A stretch of 33,060 nucleotides of DNA, taken from NCBI GenBank assembly GCA_003516705.1, contig DPCJ01000065.1:161-33220 (forward strand). Reading direction: 5' to 3'. Below are positions 8,363 to 16,075 of this stretch, piece by piece. Both the position numbers and the translations under genes were made by a program. The notes below the pieces were generated by a model that saw nothing but the letters and a program-made list of their open reading frames with translations, was not told the origin of the DNA and made no database searches. Positions within the stretch are counted from its first letter, which is position 1. Each line of letters opens with the position of its first letter. This stretch comes from Prolixibacteraceae bacterium. GTDB lineage: Bacteria > Bacteroidota > Bacteroidia > Bacteroidales > Prolixibacteraceae.

Positions 8363-10453
8363 TTACAAAAACCACAAATTATTTCTGCCGAACTCGGGGA
8401 TTTTGCCGCCCTCGAAGTGGGGGAAGATTTCTGCCACCATTTCGGGGTATTTTGTTGTTACCGGAAGGCTCTGTTGTGAAACAGATTTCCAGTACATGCG
8501 GCTGAACTGATATACCTGGTCGATTAATTTCTTTACTTCTTCAGGGTTATTAATGATTGTTTGGTCGGTTGACTGAATATGTAACTTCACCGGCAACGGA
8601 AACGACTTTAATTGTTTTGCCAACTGTTTAAGTTCTGCTTCTTTTTCAGTTATGGAATGTTCACCATTCAACGATGGTTTATAACGGGTGTTGTTACAAA
8701 GAATATAACTGTTCATACCAATCGGGATGTAGGTTCCACTGTATGGCATTTTATGATTATAATCCATATCAAACAAAACGAGGTCGCTTGATTCTGATTT
8801 ATTAATGGTAACAATTATAATTGGAATATTTTTATCGATTGATTTTAACTGCCGGATTATTGTTGCCATTTCCCTGTTACTCATTCGCTTGTAAAAGTGG
8901 ATAATAAGGCGGTCAGTTGCCTGATGCTGGTTTTTATATGCTTCTACGGCTTCACGGATGGCACCTGCCAAAAGGGTATGATTCTCGGCCGGAAGCACAT
9001 TAAAGCTTTTAAAATGCCCGTCGTTGGCAAAACAAAAAGTGCTGCCAATGTAGCGTACGTTGTATTTCCTGGTTTTGAATGCACCAATTCCGACAATCAG
9101 TTCATTGTTAATTTCGCGGTCCAAGCGCCACGGAATGCCGCCCAGTTTTGCCAGTATTGCGACAGCAATATTGGAAACACTGAATTTGAAATTCTCCTTA
9201 TTAATATTCTGGTTATAAACTACCTGTGAGCTGATTTTGTATTGCAGCAAAAGTTGTTTTATGCGAAAATAATAATGTCTTTTGACCGGGTCGGGTTCGT
9301 ATTTACTGTAAGGACTGATGTAAATCGCCAGATAGTTTGTATTTGGAATCAGGCTCGTTTCTGAAAGTTTTTCCTGAATTTCAGGAATTGGATTATCCTT
9401 ATTTTTAAAAAAGATGTGAAGCTTTTCGTCATAGGTCACCGGTAACGACAAAAATACAGCAAAGTCAATAAAGCCGTGACCTTCAAACTTTTTTGAATAT
9501 TTATGGAAGGTTCTTGCCGTTTCCTTGTCAGATTCGTGACAGATGAAAAAGAACCGATAGTGGCCAGCGGGTGCGGTTTCACAGGGTTTATATGTCTTTA
9601 ATCCTTCATAAGGGTCGGTGTGTGTGCCGCGACCGAATTTTAACAAATTGGTTCCTTCGGAAGTTACCGAAACTGATTCCAACCCGTGCCAAATGCCGGA
9701 GTGGGGGATAACCTTTTTAAATTCTTCTGTATTAAGGTATTTTGTCAGCAATCCATTTATATTTTTATAATAATTGGCATACCTGTCGTCGTTCTTTTTT
9801 GGCGGTTCCGGTGGATATTTTAAAGCATCTGCCAAATCAGGATAGAGAACGGGATAAAATTCATCGAGATGATTGTTATCCTCAGCAGTAAACTCATCGT
9901 AATTGATTAATTCGCCATTACGAACCAGCCAGTTCAGGTTGTCGGTTGATATGTCTTCAGAAACCAGTTGCAAAACGTTCTCTTTTAATACTTTCGATGT
10001 ACCATCAAAAGAAACAATTAATTCGGGTTTTTCGGTGATTGATGCTAACCTAACAGACAGCGTAAACTTGTAGTAAAGTGTATATTCAGCTGTTGATTCT
10101 GCCTGACTTTCGAACCAGATTACCGCCGCATTTATAAAATTGGGGTGTACCACGTGGGCAACCTCCTTAAAATATCCGGCTATTCGGAAATGGTAATAAT
10201 GTTTGGCAAAATAGATACTTTTTGAAAAGTCAACATTGGTTACGAAATCGCAGTTTTCTGCAGTTGCAAAATTGCAGTAAAGCTGTTTCACTTCAGCTAA
10301 CTCCGTTTGATGGTTGTTCCATAATTCTTTTGGAAATTCACCCCGGCGTAAAGGACTATCACCTTTTGTTTTTTTCAGTTTAAAGCCAAATGTTATCTTA
10401 TTCTCAGGATGCGAGAATGTAAGAATGTTTATTATGTGTTTTGTTTCTGTCAT
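8363..10453 (-). CDS. Prokaryotic Argonaute, full length, PIWI predicted catalytically inactive
   Basis: A 696-aa protein read as a long pAgo. Residues 1 to about 260 would hold N, L1 and a divergent PAZ-like region. LLKFGRGTHTDPYEGL (270-285) resembles the L2 segment. MID is about 296-435, with YYFRIKQ (394-400) and SSQVV (408-412) at the place of the guide 5'-end pocket. PIWI starts at GGIPWRL (438-444) and ends in the hydrophobic C-terminus NNLWFL, as in many Argonautes. Catalytic positions look lost: the first Asp aligns with G457 (VGIGA), the second with about Y521 (IIHFYKR), and the last D/H with E671 (KYPEMVAEI). Guide-directed binding without slicing is predicted. It begins 9 bp after a 56-aa ORF downstream of HsdR, so it is probably co-transcribed with that nuclease-translocase. 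The alignment is by eye. Confidence 0.85.
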   Translation of the reverse strand: MTETKHIINILTFSHPENKITFGFKLKKTKGDSPLRRGEFPKELWNNHQTELAEVKQLYCNFATAENCDFVTNVDFSKSIYFAKHYYHFRIAGYFKEVAHVVHPNFINAAVIWFESQAESTAEYTLYYKFTLSVRLASITEKPELIVSFDGTSKVLKENVLQLVSEDISTDNLNWLVRNGELINYDEFTAEDNNHLDEFYPVLYPDLADALKYPPEPPKKNDDRYANYYKNINGLLTKYLNTEEFKKVIPHSGIWHGLESVSVTSEGTNLLKFGRGTHTDPYEGLKTYKPCETAPAGHYRFFFICHESDKETARTFHKYSKKFEGHGFIDFAVFLSLPVTYDEKLHIFFKNKDNPIPEIQEKLSETSLIPNTNYLAIYISPYSKYEPDPVKRHYYFRIKQLLLQYKISSQVVYNQNINKENFKFSVSNIAVAILAKLGGIPWRLDREINNELIVGIGAFKTRKYNVRYIGSTFCFANDGHFKSFNVLPAENHTLLAGAIREAVEAYKNQHQATDRLIIHFYKRMSNREMATIIRQLKSIDKNIPIIIVTINKSESSDLVLFDMDYNHKMPYSGTYIPIGMNSYILCNNTRYKPSLNGEHSITEKEAELKQLAKQLKSFPLPVKLHIQSTDQTIINNPEEVKKLIDQVYQFSRMYWKSVSQQSLPVTTKYPEMVAEIFPHFEGGKIPEFGRNNLWFL

Positions 10454-10462
10454 AAATCAGGG

Positions 10463-10633
10463 TTATTTTTGAATTTCTACCAAGTAATCATCCAGATTTA
10501 AATTTTTGATAGTAGTTATAGGAAAGATATTAACGCAAGCGTGTTTTAAATTTTCCAGTCTTAGAAATTGTGCTGCATCCCGCTGAAGCTGGATGTCGAA
10601 TTTTTCGATGCTGTGTTGAAGCTCTTTTACCAT
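10463..10633 (-). CDS. 56-aa ORF between HsdR and Argonaute
   Basis: This short ORF starts 8 bp after the hsdR stop and ends 9 bp before the Argonaute ATG, filling the spacer exactly. Its product is MVKELQHSIEKFDIQLQRDA... ending in NLNLDDYLVEIQK. The first 30 residues look helical and amphipathic. The tail recalls the region preceding the 'NLTLxxYxxG...SFCYWLE' motif of McrB-like AAA proteins, which I recall only loosely, so it could be a remnant of a lost gene. Alternatively it may be a small partner or a translational coupler. No function is assigned. Confidence 0.5.
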   Translation of the reverse strand: MVKELQHSIEKFDIQLQRDAAQFLRLENLKHACVNIFPITTIKNLNLDDYLVEIQK

Positions 10634-10641
10634 TGTTTAAT

Positions 10642-13600
10642 TTAATTATTTACATCACTAAGTATTCTTTTGTAAATCTCTTCAGAAAGAACATCATAAG
10701 CTGCCTTTTGAAAATCAATATCTTCCATGTAACGGGAAACAATTTCATCGTTTTCAGACATTCTTTGAATCATCAGATTCTCAATGATTTTCTTTATGCC
10801 TAACTGAAATTTATCCAGCGTATTTGCTTCTGCTGTCTGGACAATCTTGGTATCTTTTATTGCCTTCTCTTTTATTTGTTCAAAAAACAGACGGTCTTCT
10901 TCTGAAAAATCAGTACCAAACTTTGTGTTCAGTACTTCAATAATTTCAGATAAGGGTTTTTTTTCATCTTCTGCTTTTCCAGTTCCTGATTCAGTAATTC
11001 CTTTAACGCCATAAGGTTCGCCTTCTTCCAATACGATTGAACCTGATGTTACTTTTTCAATGCGATAATACTGGAGACTAACATCGTCTTCGGGTTTAAT
11101 TATTTCATAATCGCGTTCGCGGGGCAGGTGAGGTAGCAGAAACCTGCTAAAACTGTAAAGCATTTCCATGTCAGAATCACCATAAGGAATAATCTGGCTT
11201 AAAAAAGCATAGGCATTAACGAATGAGGTTAATTTGTCTCGGAATAATTTGGACTTTTCTTCATCCAATGTTTTGTACCGGTCAACAGCCGGTTGAATAT
11301 GTTTTTGCATTCTGGCATGGTCTGTTGGATTTTGTCTGTTCAAATCTTTATAAAATACCTGTGCAAATGCTTCCACCTCCGACCAGAAGTAAACCTGCAT
11401 TGCATTCAGCTCGTGTTTTATAGTTTCCAGTAATTGCGGGTCGGTTGATTCCTGCAAAGAAGTTTGGTCATAATATGGTTTAAAAGCCTTGTATATATCC
11501 TCGGCACTATTTACAAAATCCAATACAAAAGGTGTTTCTTTTCCGGGACTAATCCTGTTCAGGCGGGAAAGTGTCTGCACAGCCTGAACACCATCCAGTC
11601 TTTTATCAACATACATTGTATGTAATAGCGGCTGGTCGAACCCGGTTTGGTATTTATTGGCAACCAATAAAATCTGATAATCGGGAGTGTCAAACTTTTC
11701 CGGCAATTGACTTTCGTTGATAGGTTTGCCGGTTACAACATCAGTATTCATTGATGGTTCTGTGTAATCAAAACCGGATTCAGGGTCTGATACTTTGCCG
11801 CTAAAAGCCACTAAAGGACGAATATCTGTGTATTTTTTCTTTTCAATGTACCGCTGAAAAGCTAACATATAACGAACAGCATGCAATCGGGAACTTGTAA
11901 CCAGCATTGCCTTTGCTTTACCATTAATGCGTTTTTTAACCAGGTTTCTGAAATGCTCCACCATTATCTCTGTTCTTTGTTCAATGTTAACAGGATGCAG
12001 GCTCATGAATTTCCCCAGGGCTTTTGTGGCTTTCTTTTTAGGCAACTCCGGGTCTTCTTCAACCGCTTTTACCAACCTGTAGAAAGTATCGTAGGTTGTA
12101 TAATTCTCTAAAACATTCAGTATGAAACCTTCCTGAATAGCTTGACGCATCGAGTAAACATGAAAAGGTTCGTCATTTCTGCCAAAAAGCTGAAGCGTTT
12201 TGCCTTTTGGTGTGGCAGTAAATGCAAAAAAGCTGATATTTTTTTGTTTACCTCGCGATTCCATTATTTGATTTAAACGGTCTTCCCAGTCAGATTCTCC
12301 TTCTTCGGAACCAAATTCAGTACCGGCTCCTAAAATTTCTTTAAGTTCACGTGCAGTTTCTCCTGTTTGACTCGAATGTGCCTCATCAACAATGATTGCA
12401 TAATTTCGCGCCGAAATTTGCTGTTTCCAGTTTTCAGCTTGTTTTACCGATTCTTCATCTGGTTTATCCAGATTTTCAGCACCGGCCACATGTAATAAAC
12501 CTCTTAGAACAAATGGGAATTTTTGCAAGGTTGTAATAACAATTTTGGTTCCGTCAACCAAAGCTTCGGCCAACTGTTTCGAGTCCTGGTCGATTGCTTT
12601 CACAACACCCTGCGCATGTTCAATCTGGTAAATAGCATCCTGCAACTGGCGGTCTAACACTTTTCTGTCGGTTATTACCACTACGCAATCAAATATTTTC
12701 TCATCTGTATTTGTGTGTAAGCTTGCCAGACGGTGGGAGAGCCAGCTAATACTGTTTGTTTTACCGCTTCCTGCTGAATGCTGAATCAGATAATTGTTAC
12801 CGGTTCGTTCCTCTTTGCTTGCTGCAATAATTTTACGCACCGAATCCAACTGATGGTAACGTGGAAAAATGAGCGTTTCTTTTGTGTATTTCTGTTTTAT
12901 TCCACTATCATCGAGCCTGGTTTCTTCTTTTGTTTCCAGAAACATAAAGTGACCGATGATTTCGAGGAAAGAATCACGGTGCAAAACTTCTTCCCAAAAA
13001 TACCCTGTTCGATGGCCCGACTTGTGTTGCGGATTTCCGGCACCGCATTTTATTTCTCCCGGATGGCTGCCCCTGTTAAAGGGTAAAAAGAAAGTTTTGT
13101 CGCCCCGTAAATGTGTCGTCATGTGAATTTCGTCGGGGTCGGCAGCAAAATGAACCACAGCGGCTGTTTTAAAACGGAACAAAGGCATGCGCCAATCCCT
13201 GTCCTTGCGATATTGTGCCACAGCATTTTTCCAGGTTTGCCCGGTTGCCGGATTCTTTAGTTCACAAGTTGCCACCGGCAAACCGTTAATTGAAAATACC
13301 AAATCGATGGTTTCGTTGTTAACTGTATGACACACAACCTGACGTGTTACTGTCAACAGGTTTTTTTCGTATAACTGCAGTATTTCTGCATTTAATGAAT
13401 GGGCAGGCTTGAAATAAGCCATGCTAAATGTTTTACCAAAAAAACGGAATCCATGCCTTAAAACATGCAGCGTACCTTTTGTATTTCGCTCTTTAATCAG
13501 TGTTTCAATAATTTTTTCATCCAACTCATTGCCATGCAGTTTCTGCATTTTTTCGTAAAGTCCGGTCTGACTGTCTTTTAAAAAAGAAAGTACTCTATCA

Positions 13601-13722
13601 GGAAACAAAGCATGTTTTTTGTCCCATTCCTTATTTGTTCCGTTTATCCAGCCTCCTTTATCGATTAAGCTTTCTTCGATGTATGTTTCAAATGCTTTTT
13701 CGGTATAATTTTGGTTGCCCAT
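10642..13722 (-). CDS. hsdR: Type I restriction enzyme R subunit (translocase-endonuclease)
   Basis: A 1026-aa protein of normal HsdR length. The N-terminal nuclease site is seen as D140 and E154-x-K156 (ATCELKNP), the PD-(D/E)xK pattern. The SF2 motor follows with Walker A HSAGSGKT (315-322), DEAH at 446-449 and motif III FTATP shortly after. The C-terminal part would bind the HsdM-HsdS core. It cuts DNA distant from unmethylated recognition sites after ATP-driven translocation. hsdR is separated from hsdMS by three other genes (FRG, DUF3800 and the 176-aa protein). It has a 129-bp upstream spacer with a hairpin and is followed within 8 bp by the small ORF and Argonaute. Confidence 0.96.
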   Translation of the reverse strand: MGNQNYTEKAFETYIEESLIDKGGWINGTNKEWDKKHALFPDRVLSFLKDSQTGLYEKMQKLHGNELDEKIIETLIKERNTKGTLHVLRHGFRFFGKTFSMAYFKPAHSLNAEILQLYEKNLLTVTRQVVCHTVNNETIDLVFSINGLPVATCELKNPATGQTWKNAVAQYRKDRDWRMPLFRFKTAAVVHFAADPDEIHMTTHLRGDKTFFLPFNRGSHPGEIKCGAGNPQHKSGHRTGYFWEEVLHRDSFLEIIGHFMFLETKEETRLDDSGIKQKYTKETLIFPRYHQLDSVRKIIAASKEERTGNNYLIQHSAGSGKTNSISWLSHRLASLHTNTDEKIFDCVVVITDRKVLDRQLQDAIYQIEHAQGVVKAIDQDSKQLAEALVDGTKIVITTLQKFPFVLRGLLHVAGAENLDKPDEESVKQAENWKQQISARNYAIIVDEAHSSQTGETARELKEILGAGTEFGSEEGESDWEDRLNQIMESRGKQKNISFFAFTATPKGKTLQLFGRNDEPFHVYSMRQAIQEGFILNVLENYTTYDTFYRLVKAVEEDPELPKKKATKALGKFMSLHPVNIEQRTEIMVEHFRNLVKKRINGKAKAMLVTSSRLHAVRYMLAFQRYIEKKKYTDIRPLVAFSGKVSDPESGFDYTEPSMNTDVVTGKPINESQLPEKFDTPDYQILLVANKYQTGFDQPLLHTMYVDKRLDGVQAVQTLSRLNRISPGKETPFVLDFVNSAEDIYKAFKPYYDQTSLQESTDPQLLETIKHELNAMQVYFWSEVEAFAQVFYKDLNRQNPTDHARMQKHIQPAVDRYKTLDEEKSKLFRDKLTSFVNAYAFLSQIIPYGDSDMEMLYSFSRFLLPHLPRERDYEIIKPEDDVSLQYYRIEKVTSGSIVLEEGEPYGVKGITESGTGKAEDEKKPLSEIIEVLNTKFGTDFSEEDRLFFEQIKEKAIKDTKIVQTAEANTLDKFQLGIKKIIENLMIQRMSENDEIVSRYMEDIDFQKAAYDVLSEEIYKRILSDVNN

Positions 13723-13812
13723 TGTTAAAACTGTTAATAACTATTGCATTTTCAATTGTTTGTCATATATTTGTTGCGCTCATCTTTCCTCAATTAGGAA
13801 GAAGGAGTTTCG

Positions 13813-13844
13813 GAGGACGATACATCTGGATATGTACCGTCCTC
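13813..13844. other. Strong hairpin upstream of hsdR
   Basis: GAGGACG (13813-13819) pairs with CGTCCTC (13838-13844). Inside, TACAT pairs with ATGTA around a six-base loop, with a single A/C mismatch. The only T-run (TTTTTATAA) follows on the plus strand, so for plus-strand transcripts it looks like a terminator, while for the minus-strand operon it lies in the untranslated gap between the 176-aa gene and hsdR. It may limit read-through into hsdR or mark a processing site. Confidence 0.45.
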
Positions 13845-13851
13845 TGCGTTT

Positions 13852-14382
13852 TTATAATAATTCGTCCAATTTATTCTTTATTTTTTTCTTCATTTTCTTT
13901 ATCCCGTAACTTCGATTCAAATAGTAAGCCGATAGTAAATAGTAGTCAGTCCCGCTGCGCTGTGGCTCCAGCACGATTACATATTTTTGAGTTAAATCAT
14001 AAATATAGGTTCTGAATTTCTTTTTGCCGTTAACGCGCTCTTCAGTACTGAAAATTTCCATATTCTTTTTCAAATTTTCATCAATATGATATTTTACCCA
14101 GTGTAAGCTTTGAGAGCGATGAATCTCGAAAATTCTACGTTTGAACAATTTTCCATTTTCATTCTCTTCCTCCACTTCTTCGGTCGTGAGGTGACGGAAT
14201 AATAGCAGCATGGCCGGTTCTTCTCCTTTTATGGGGCGAATTGCTTTTCCCCGGAATCTGAAATTTTGGTTATTCTTAATGTCGCGTTCAAAGACCCCTT
14301 TTAGTGAACGATTTCTGTCCGGCTCCGAGAGATGTCCGATTTCTAATAGTTCAGGATATTTTTTTAGCAGATTGAATGGCAT
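13852..14382 (-). CDS. 176-aa protein, possible RelE/colicin-type toxin nuclease
   Basis: I do not recognise this protein with certainty. It is basic and ends in a Lys-rich tail (IKKMKKKIKNKLDEL). The core pattern is a HRSQSLHWVKYHID segment, then YIYDLTQKYVIVLEPQRSG and DYYLLSAYYLN. This recalls phage-associated barnase/EndoU/ColicinE5/RelE-like (PBECR) nuclease domains, which share a 'yvvvL...yyLlTAYy' ending, but the resemblance is from memory. It follows the DUF3800 gene by 6 bp, so the two are probably co-translated. A two-gene defence or toxin-antitoxin-like unit placed between hsdS/FRG and hsdR is plausible. Confidence 0.7.
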   Translation of the reverse strand: MPFNLLKKYPELLEIGHLSEPDRNRSLKGVFERDIKNNQNFRFRGKAIRPIKGEEPAMLLLFRHLTTEEVEEENENGKLFKRRIFEIHRSQSLHWVKYHIDENLKKNMEIFSTEERVNGKKKFRTYIYDLTQKYVIVLEPQRSGTDYYLLSAYYLNRSYGIKKMKKKIKNKLDELL

Positions 14383-14388
14383 ACGGGG

Positions 14389-15063
14389 TTATTTTAATTC
14401 GATGAAAAACAGGTTAAATTTTTCGGCACCAAGTGGTGTTGAACAATTGAGCGGGCGGTTCGCGTGTGCCTGAATTTTTTGGATTAATTTATGCTTTGCA
14501 ATTACTTTCCCTTCACCGCGGAGGTGATAATTGATGGCACCCATTAATACGTCGGTCATTTGCAAAAGGGCACTTTCGTGAGAGTGAATGAACTGTAAAT
14601 TGCGGACGTTCCCGTAATCTATATTCAGTATTTGTCTCAACTTCCTATTTTTTTCATAGCTGCAGGTGTCTTTTATGTCGAGGTACACGTTGTAGGTATG
14701 CTCCATATTTATTTTATGGTGTAACAACTGATAATACATCCGGTAGTAAAAATCGTTGTAAGTAAATCCCACGCGATGATTATCAATCCTTGACTTGTTA
14801 ACAATAACTGCCCTGAAGTTTAAATCGGTTGCAAAGAAATATTCTATCAGGTCGGCATAAAAAGGGTAGTTTGATTCTGATAGTTTTGACCATTTAATCT
14901 CTCCTTTATAACGATGGTCCTGTTTTAGCCGAAGTATATTTTGTGAATGCAGTTTTACCTGGTTCCATGCAGCACTAACGTAGCCAATAACCATAAAAGG
15001 GAAATGGTCGTTTTCGAGGTGGGTGCTTTCGTCGCAATAAAAATTAAATGTCTTTTTCTGCAT
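14389..15063 (-). CDS. DUF3800 domain protein (predicted RNase H-fold)
   Basis: A 224-aa protein matching DUF3800: an N-terminal strand with YCDES (D11, E12), an internal acidic strand (YLDIKDTC), and the C-terminal signature HESALLQMTDVLMGAINY, in which Q and D are conserved. The family is predicted to adopt an RNase H-like fold with these acidic residues as a metal site, and its members recur in phage-defence islands. Biochemical activity is largely inferred. The ATG at 15063 is preceded by a structured 115-bp spacer, suggesting its own regulation. The gene leads a pair with the 176-aa protein. Confidence 0.85.
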   Translation of the reverse strand: MQKKTFNFYCDESTHLENDHFPFMVIGYVSAAWNQVKLHSQNILRLKQDHRYKGEIKWSKLSESNYPFYADLIEYFFATDLNFRAVIVNKSRIDNHRVGFTYNDFYYRMYYQLLHHKINMEHTYNVYLDIKDTCSYEKNRKLRQILNIDYGNVRNLQFIHSHESALLQMTDVLMGAINYHLRGEGKVIAKHKLIQKIQAHANRPLNCSTPLGAEKFNLFFIELK

Positions 15064-15100
15064 GCGTATTCATTTAATAAATTTACTTTTGCGTTGTAAT

Positions 15101-15140
15101 ACTTGGTCAAGCCTCTTCTCTCCGGAGAACGTAACCAAGT
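15101..15140 (-). other. Structured leader upstream of the DUF3800 gene
   Basis: ACTTGGT (15101-15107) pairs with ACCAAGT (15134-15140) and encloses a perfect 10-bp palindrome TCTCCGGAGA (15119-15128). Together they make a two-tier structure of about 40 nt, 38 bp upstream of the DUF3800 start. It may be a DNA operator or an RNA element in the leader. No tandem repeats were seen, so it does not look like a ToxN-type RNA antitoxin. Confidence 0.4.
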
Positions 15141-15151
15141 TCAAGAAATTG

Positions 15152-15180
15152 AAAACCTGCTTTAACCGGCAGGTTTTTTT
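15152..15180. terminator. Hairpin terminator after the FRG gene
   Basis: AAAACCTGC (15152-15160) and GCAGGTTTT (15169-15177) form a 9-bp stem with an 8-base loop, starting immediately beyond the FRG stop codon. A run of T follows on the plus strand and a shorter T stretch on the minus strand, so it may act in both directions. On the minus strand it would separate the XRE-hsdMS-FRG operon from the DUF3800 unit. Confidence 0.6.
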
Positions 15181-16075
15181 ATGCTCCTTCGGTTTCAAAT
15201 TCTTTATATTTCAACCATTTTGCCATTCCATCCAAATCGGGAAACAGTTGTTTGTCGAATACCCCGTATTGCTCCAACTGCTTACATATTTTTCTGTGAT
15301 TGTTGTTATCGTATTTTATAATTATTTCAATGTAATCGGCTTCATCGATGGGTTTTAGTGGCTGGTGACAAGCCAGCAAAACACCATCCTGTGCGCGGAT
15401 GCGTGGTGAAACATGGGCAGGGTCGTAAATAATGTTTTGAGTAATATCGAAAGGAGATTCCACATCTTTTTTTAATAAAGTTGTCGATTCTGCAGCCGGA
15501 ATTGCCAACTCATAATCAACAGCTAAAGCGTCTCCTTCTGCTTTAGCATCATCCAGTTCAAAATCTTCGTAGGGGTCTAAATCATCGATGTGTTTTTCGG
15601 TGGTTAAATCGCCGACCGGTTCTATTTCCTTGTGTTTATTTTCGCCGTTGCGGATAATTTCACTGTATTTTACCACATTTTTAGTAAGCACATATACGGC
15701 GCTATCGGTATCTTTTTTTGCATAACGCGAAGCAAAATAGAGGGCAACCAAAGGATTGGTTGTCCAGTCCATAAAGCGGGTTGGCAAGCCATGATGTTGT
15801 GCCAGCGCCAGATATTCCCAGTCGTTGCGGGGGAGGTGGTTTACCTGTCCCATTACGTGATTGGCAAAGGTGTCGAGAATGCGGCATTCAAAATCGTAAA
15901 ACTGCGATAGGTTTTTTCTTTTCAGGTTATCGTATCTGCCGATGGATGGTTTTAATTCATAGCCATCGGTAATTCTTTTGGTTTGTCCCCGGTAGTAGGG
16001 ATGGTCAATTTTTAACTCGTCGCGAATGACAGTTAAATAATCTTCAAACGATTTGATGGTAAATTCTGCGCTCAT
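15179..16075 (-). CDS. FRG domain protein in the type I R-M operon
   Basis: A 298-aa protein with an FRG domain, named for its conserved F/Y-R-G motif. Visible landmarks are PYYRGQTK (residues 26-33) and the second conserved block ALAQHHGLPTRFMDWTTNP followed by VALYFA. The rest of the chain is acidic and variable. FRG-domain proteins are common near restriction-modification and other defence genes; their biochemical function is not established. The start codon overlaps the hsdS stop by four bases (ATGA at 16072-16075), so it is translationally coupled to the specificity subunit, which suggests that it works with or is regulated with the R-M complex. Confidence 0.9.
   Translation of the reverse strand: MSAEFTIKSFEDYLTVIRDELKIDHPYYRGQTKRITDGYELKPSIGRYDNLKRKNLSQFYDFECRILDTFANHVMGQVNHLPRNDWEYLALAQHHGLPTRFMDWTTNPLVALYFASRYAKKDTDSAVYVLTKNVVKYSEIIRNGENKHKEIEPVGDLTTEKHIDDLDPYEDFELDDAKAEGDALAVDYELAIPAAESTTLLKKDVESPFDITQNIIYDPAHVSPRIRAQDGVLLACHQPLKPIDEADYIEIIIKYDNNNHRKICKQLEQYGVFDKQLFPDLDGMAKWLKYKEFETEGA

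Noticed and set aside
13715..14015. Plus-strand ORFs opposite hsdR and the 176-aa gene, with a TATATTTG match near 13766
   Set aside because: They run antisense to well-supported genes and have low-complexity Phe/Ile-rich products; no independent support.
15064..15178. Type III toxin-antitoxin RNA (ToxI-like) upstream of DUF3800
   Set aside because: No tandem repeats are present and DUF3800 is not a ToxN-type protein.
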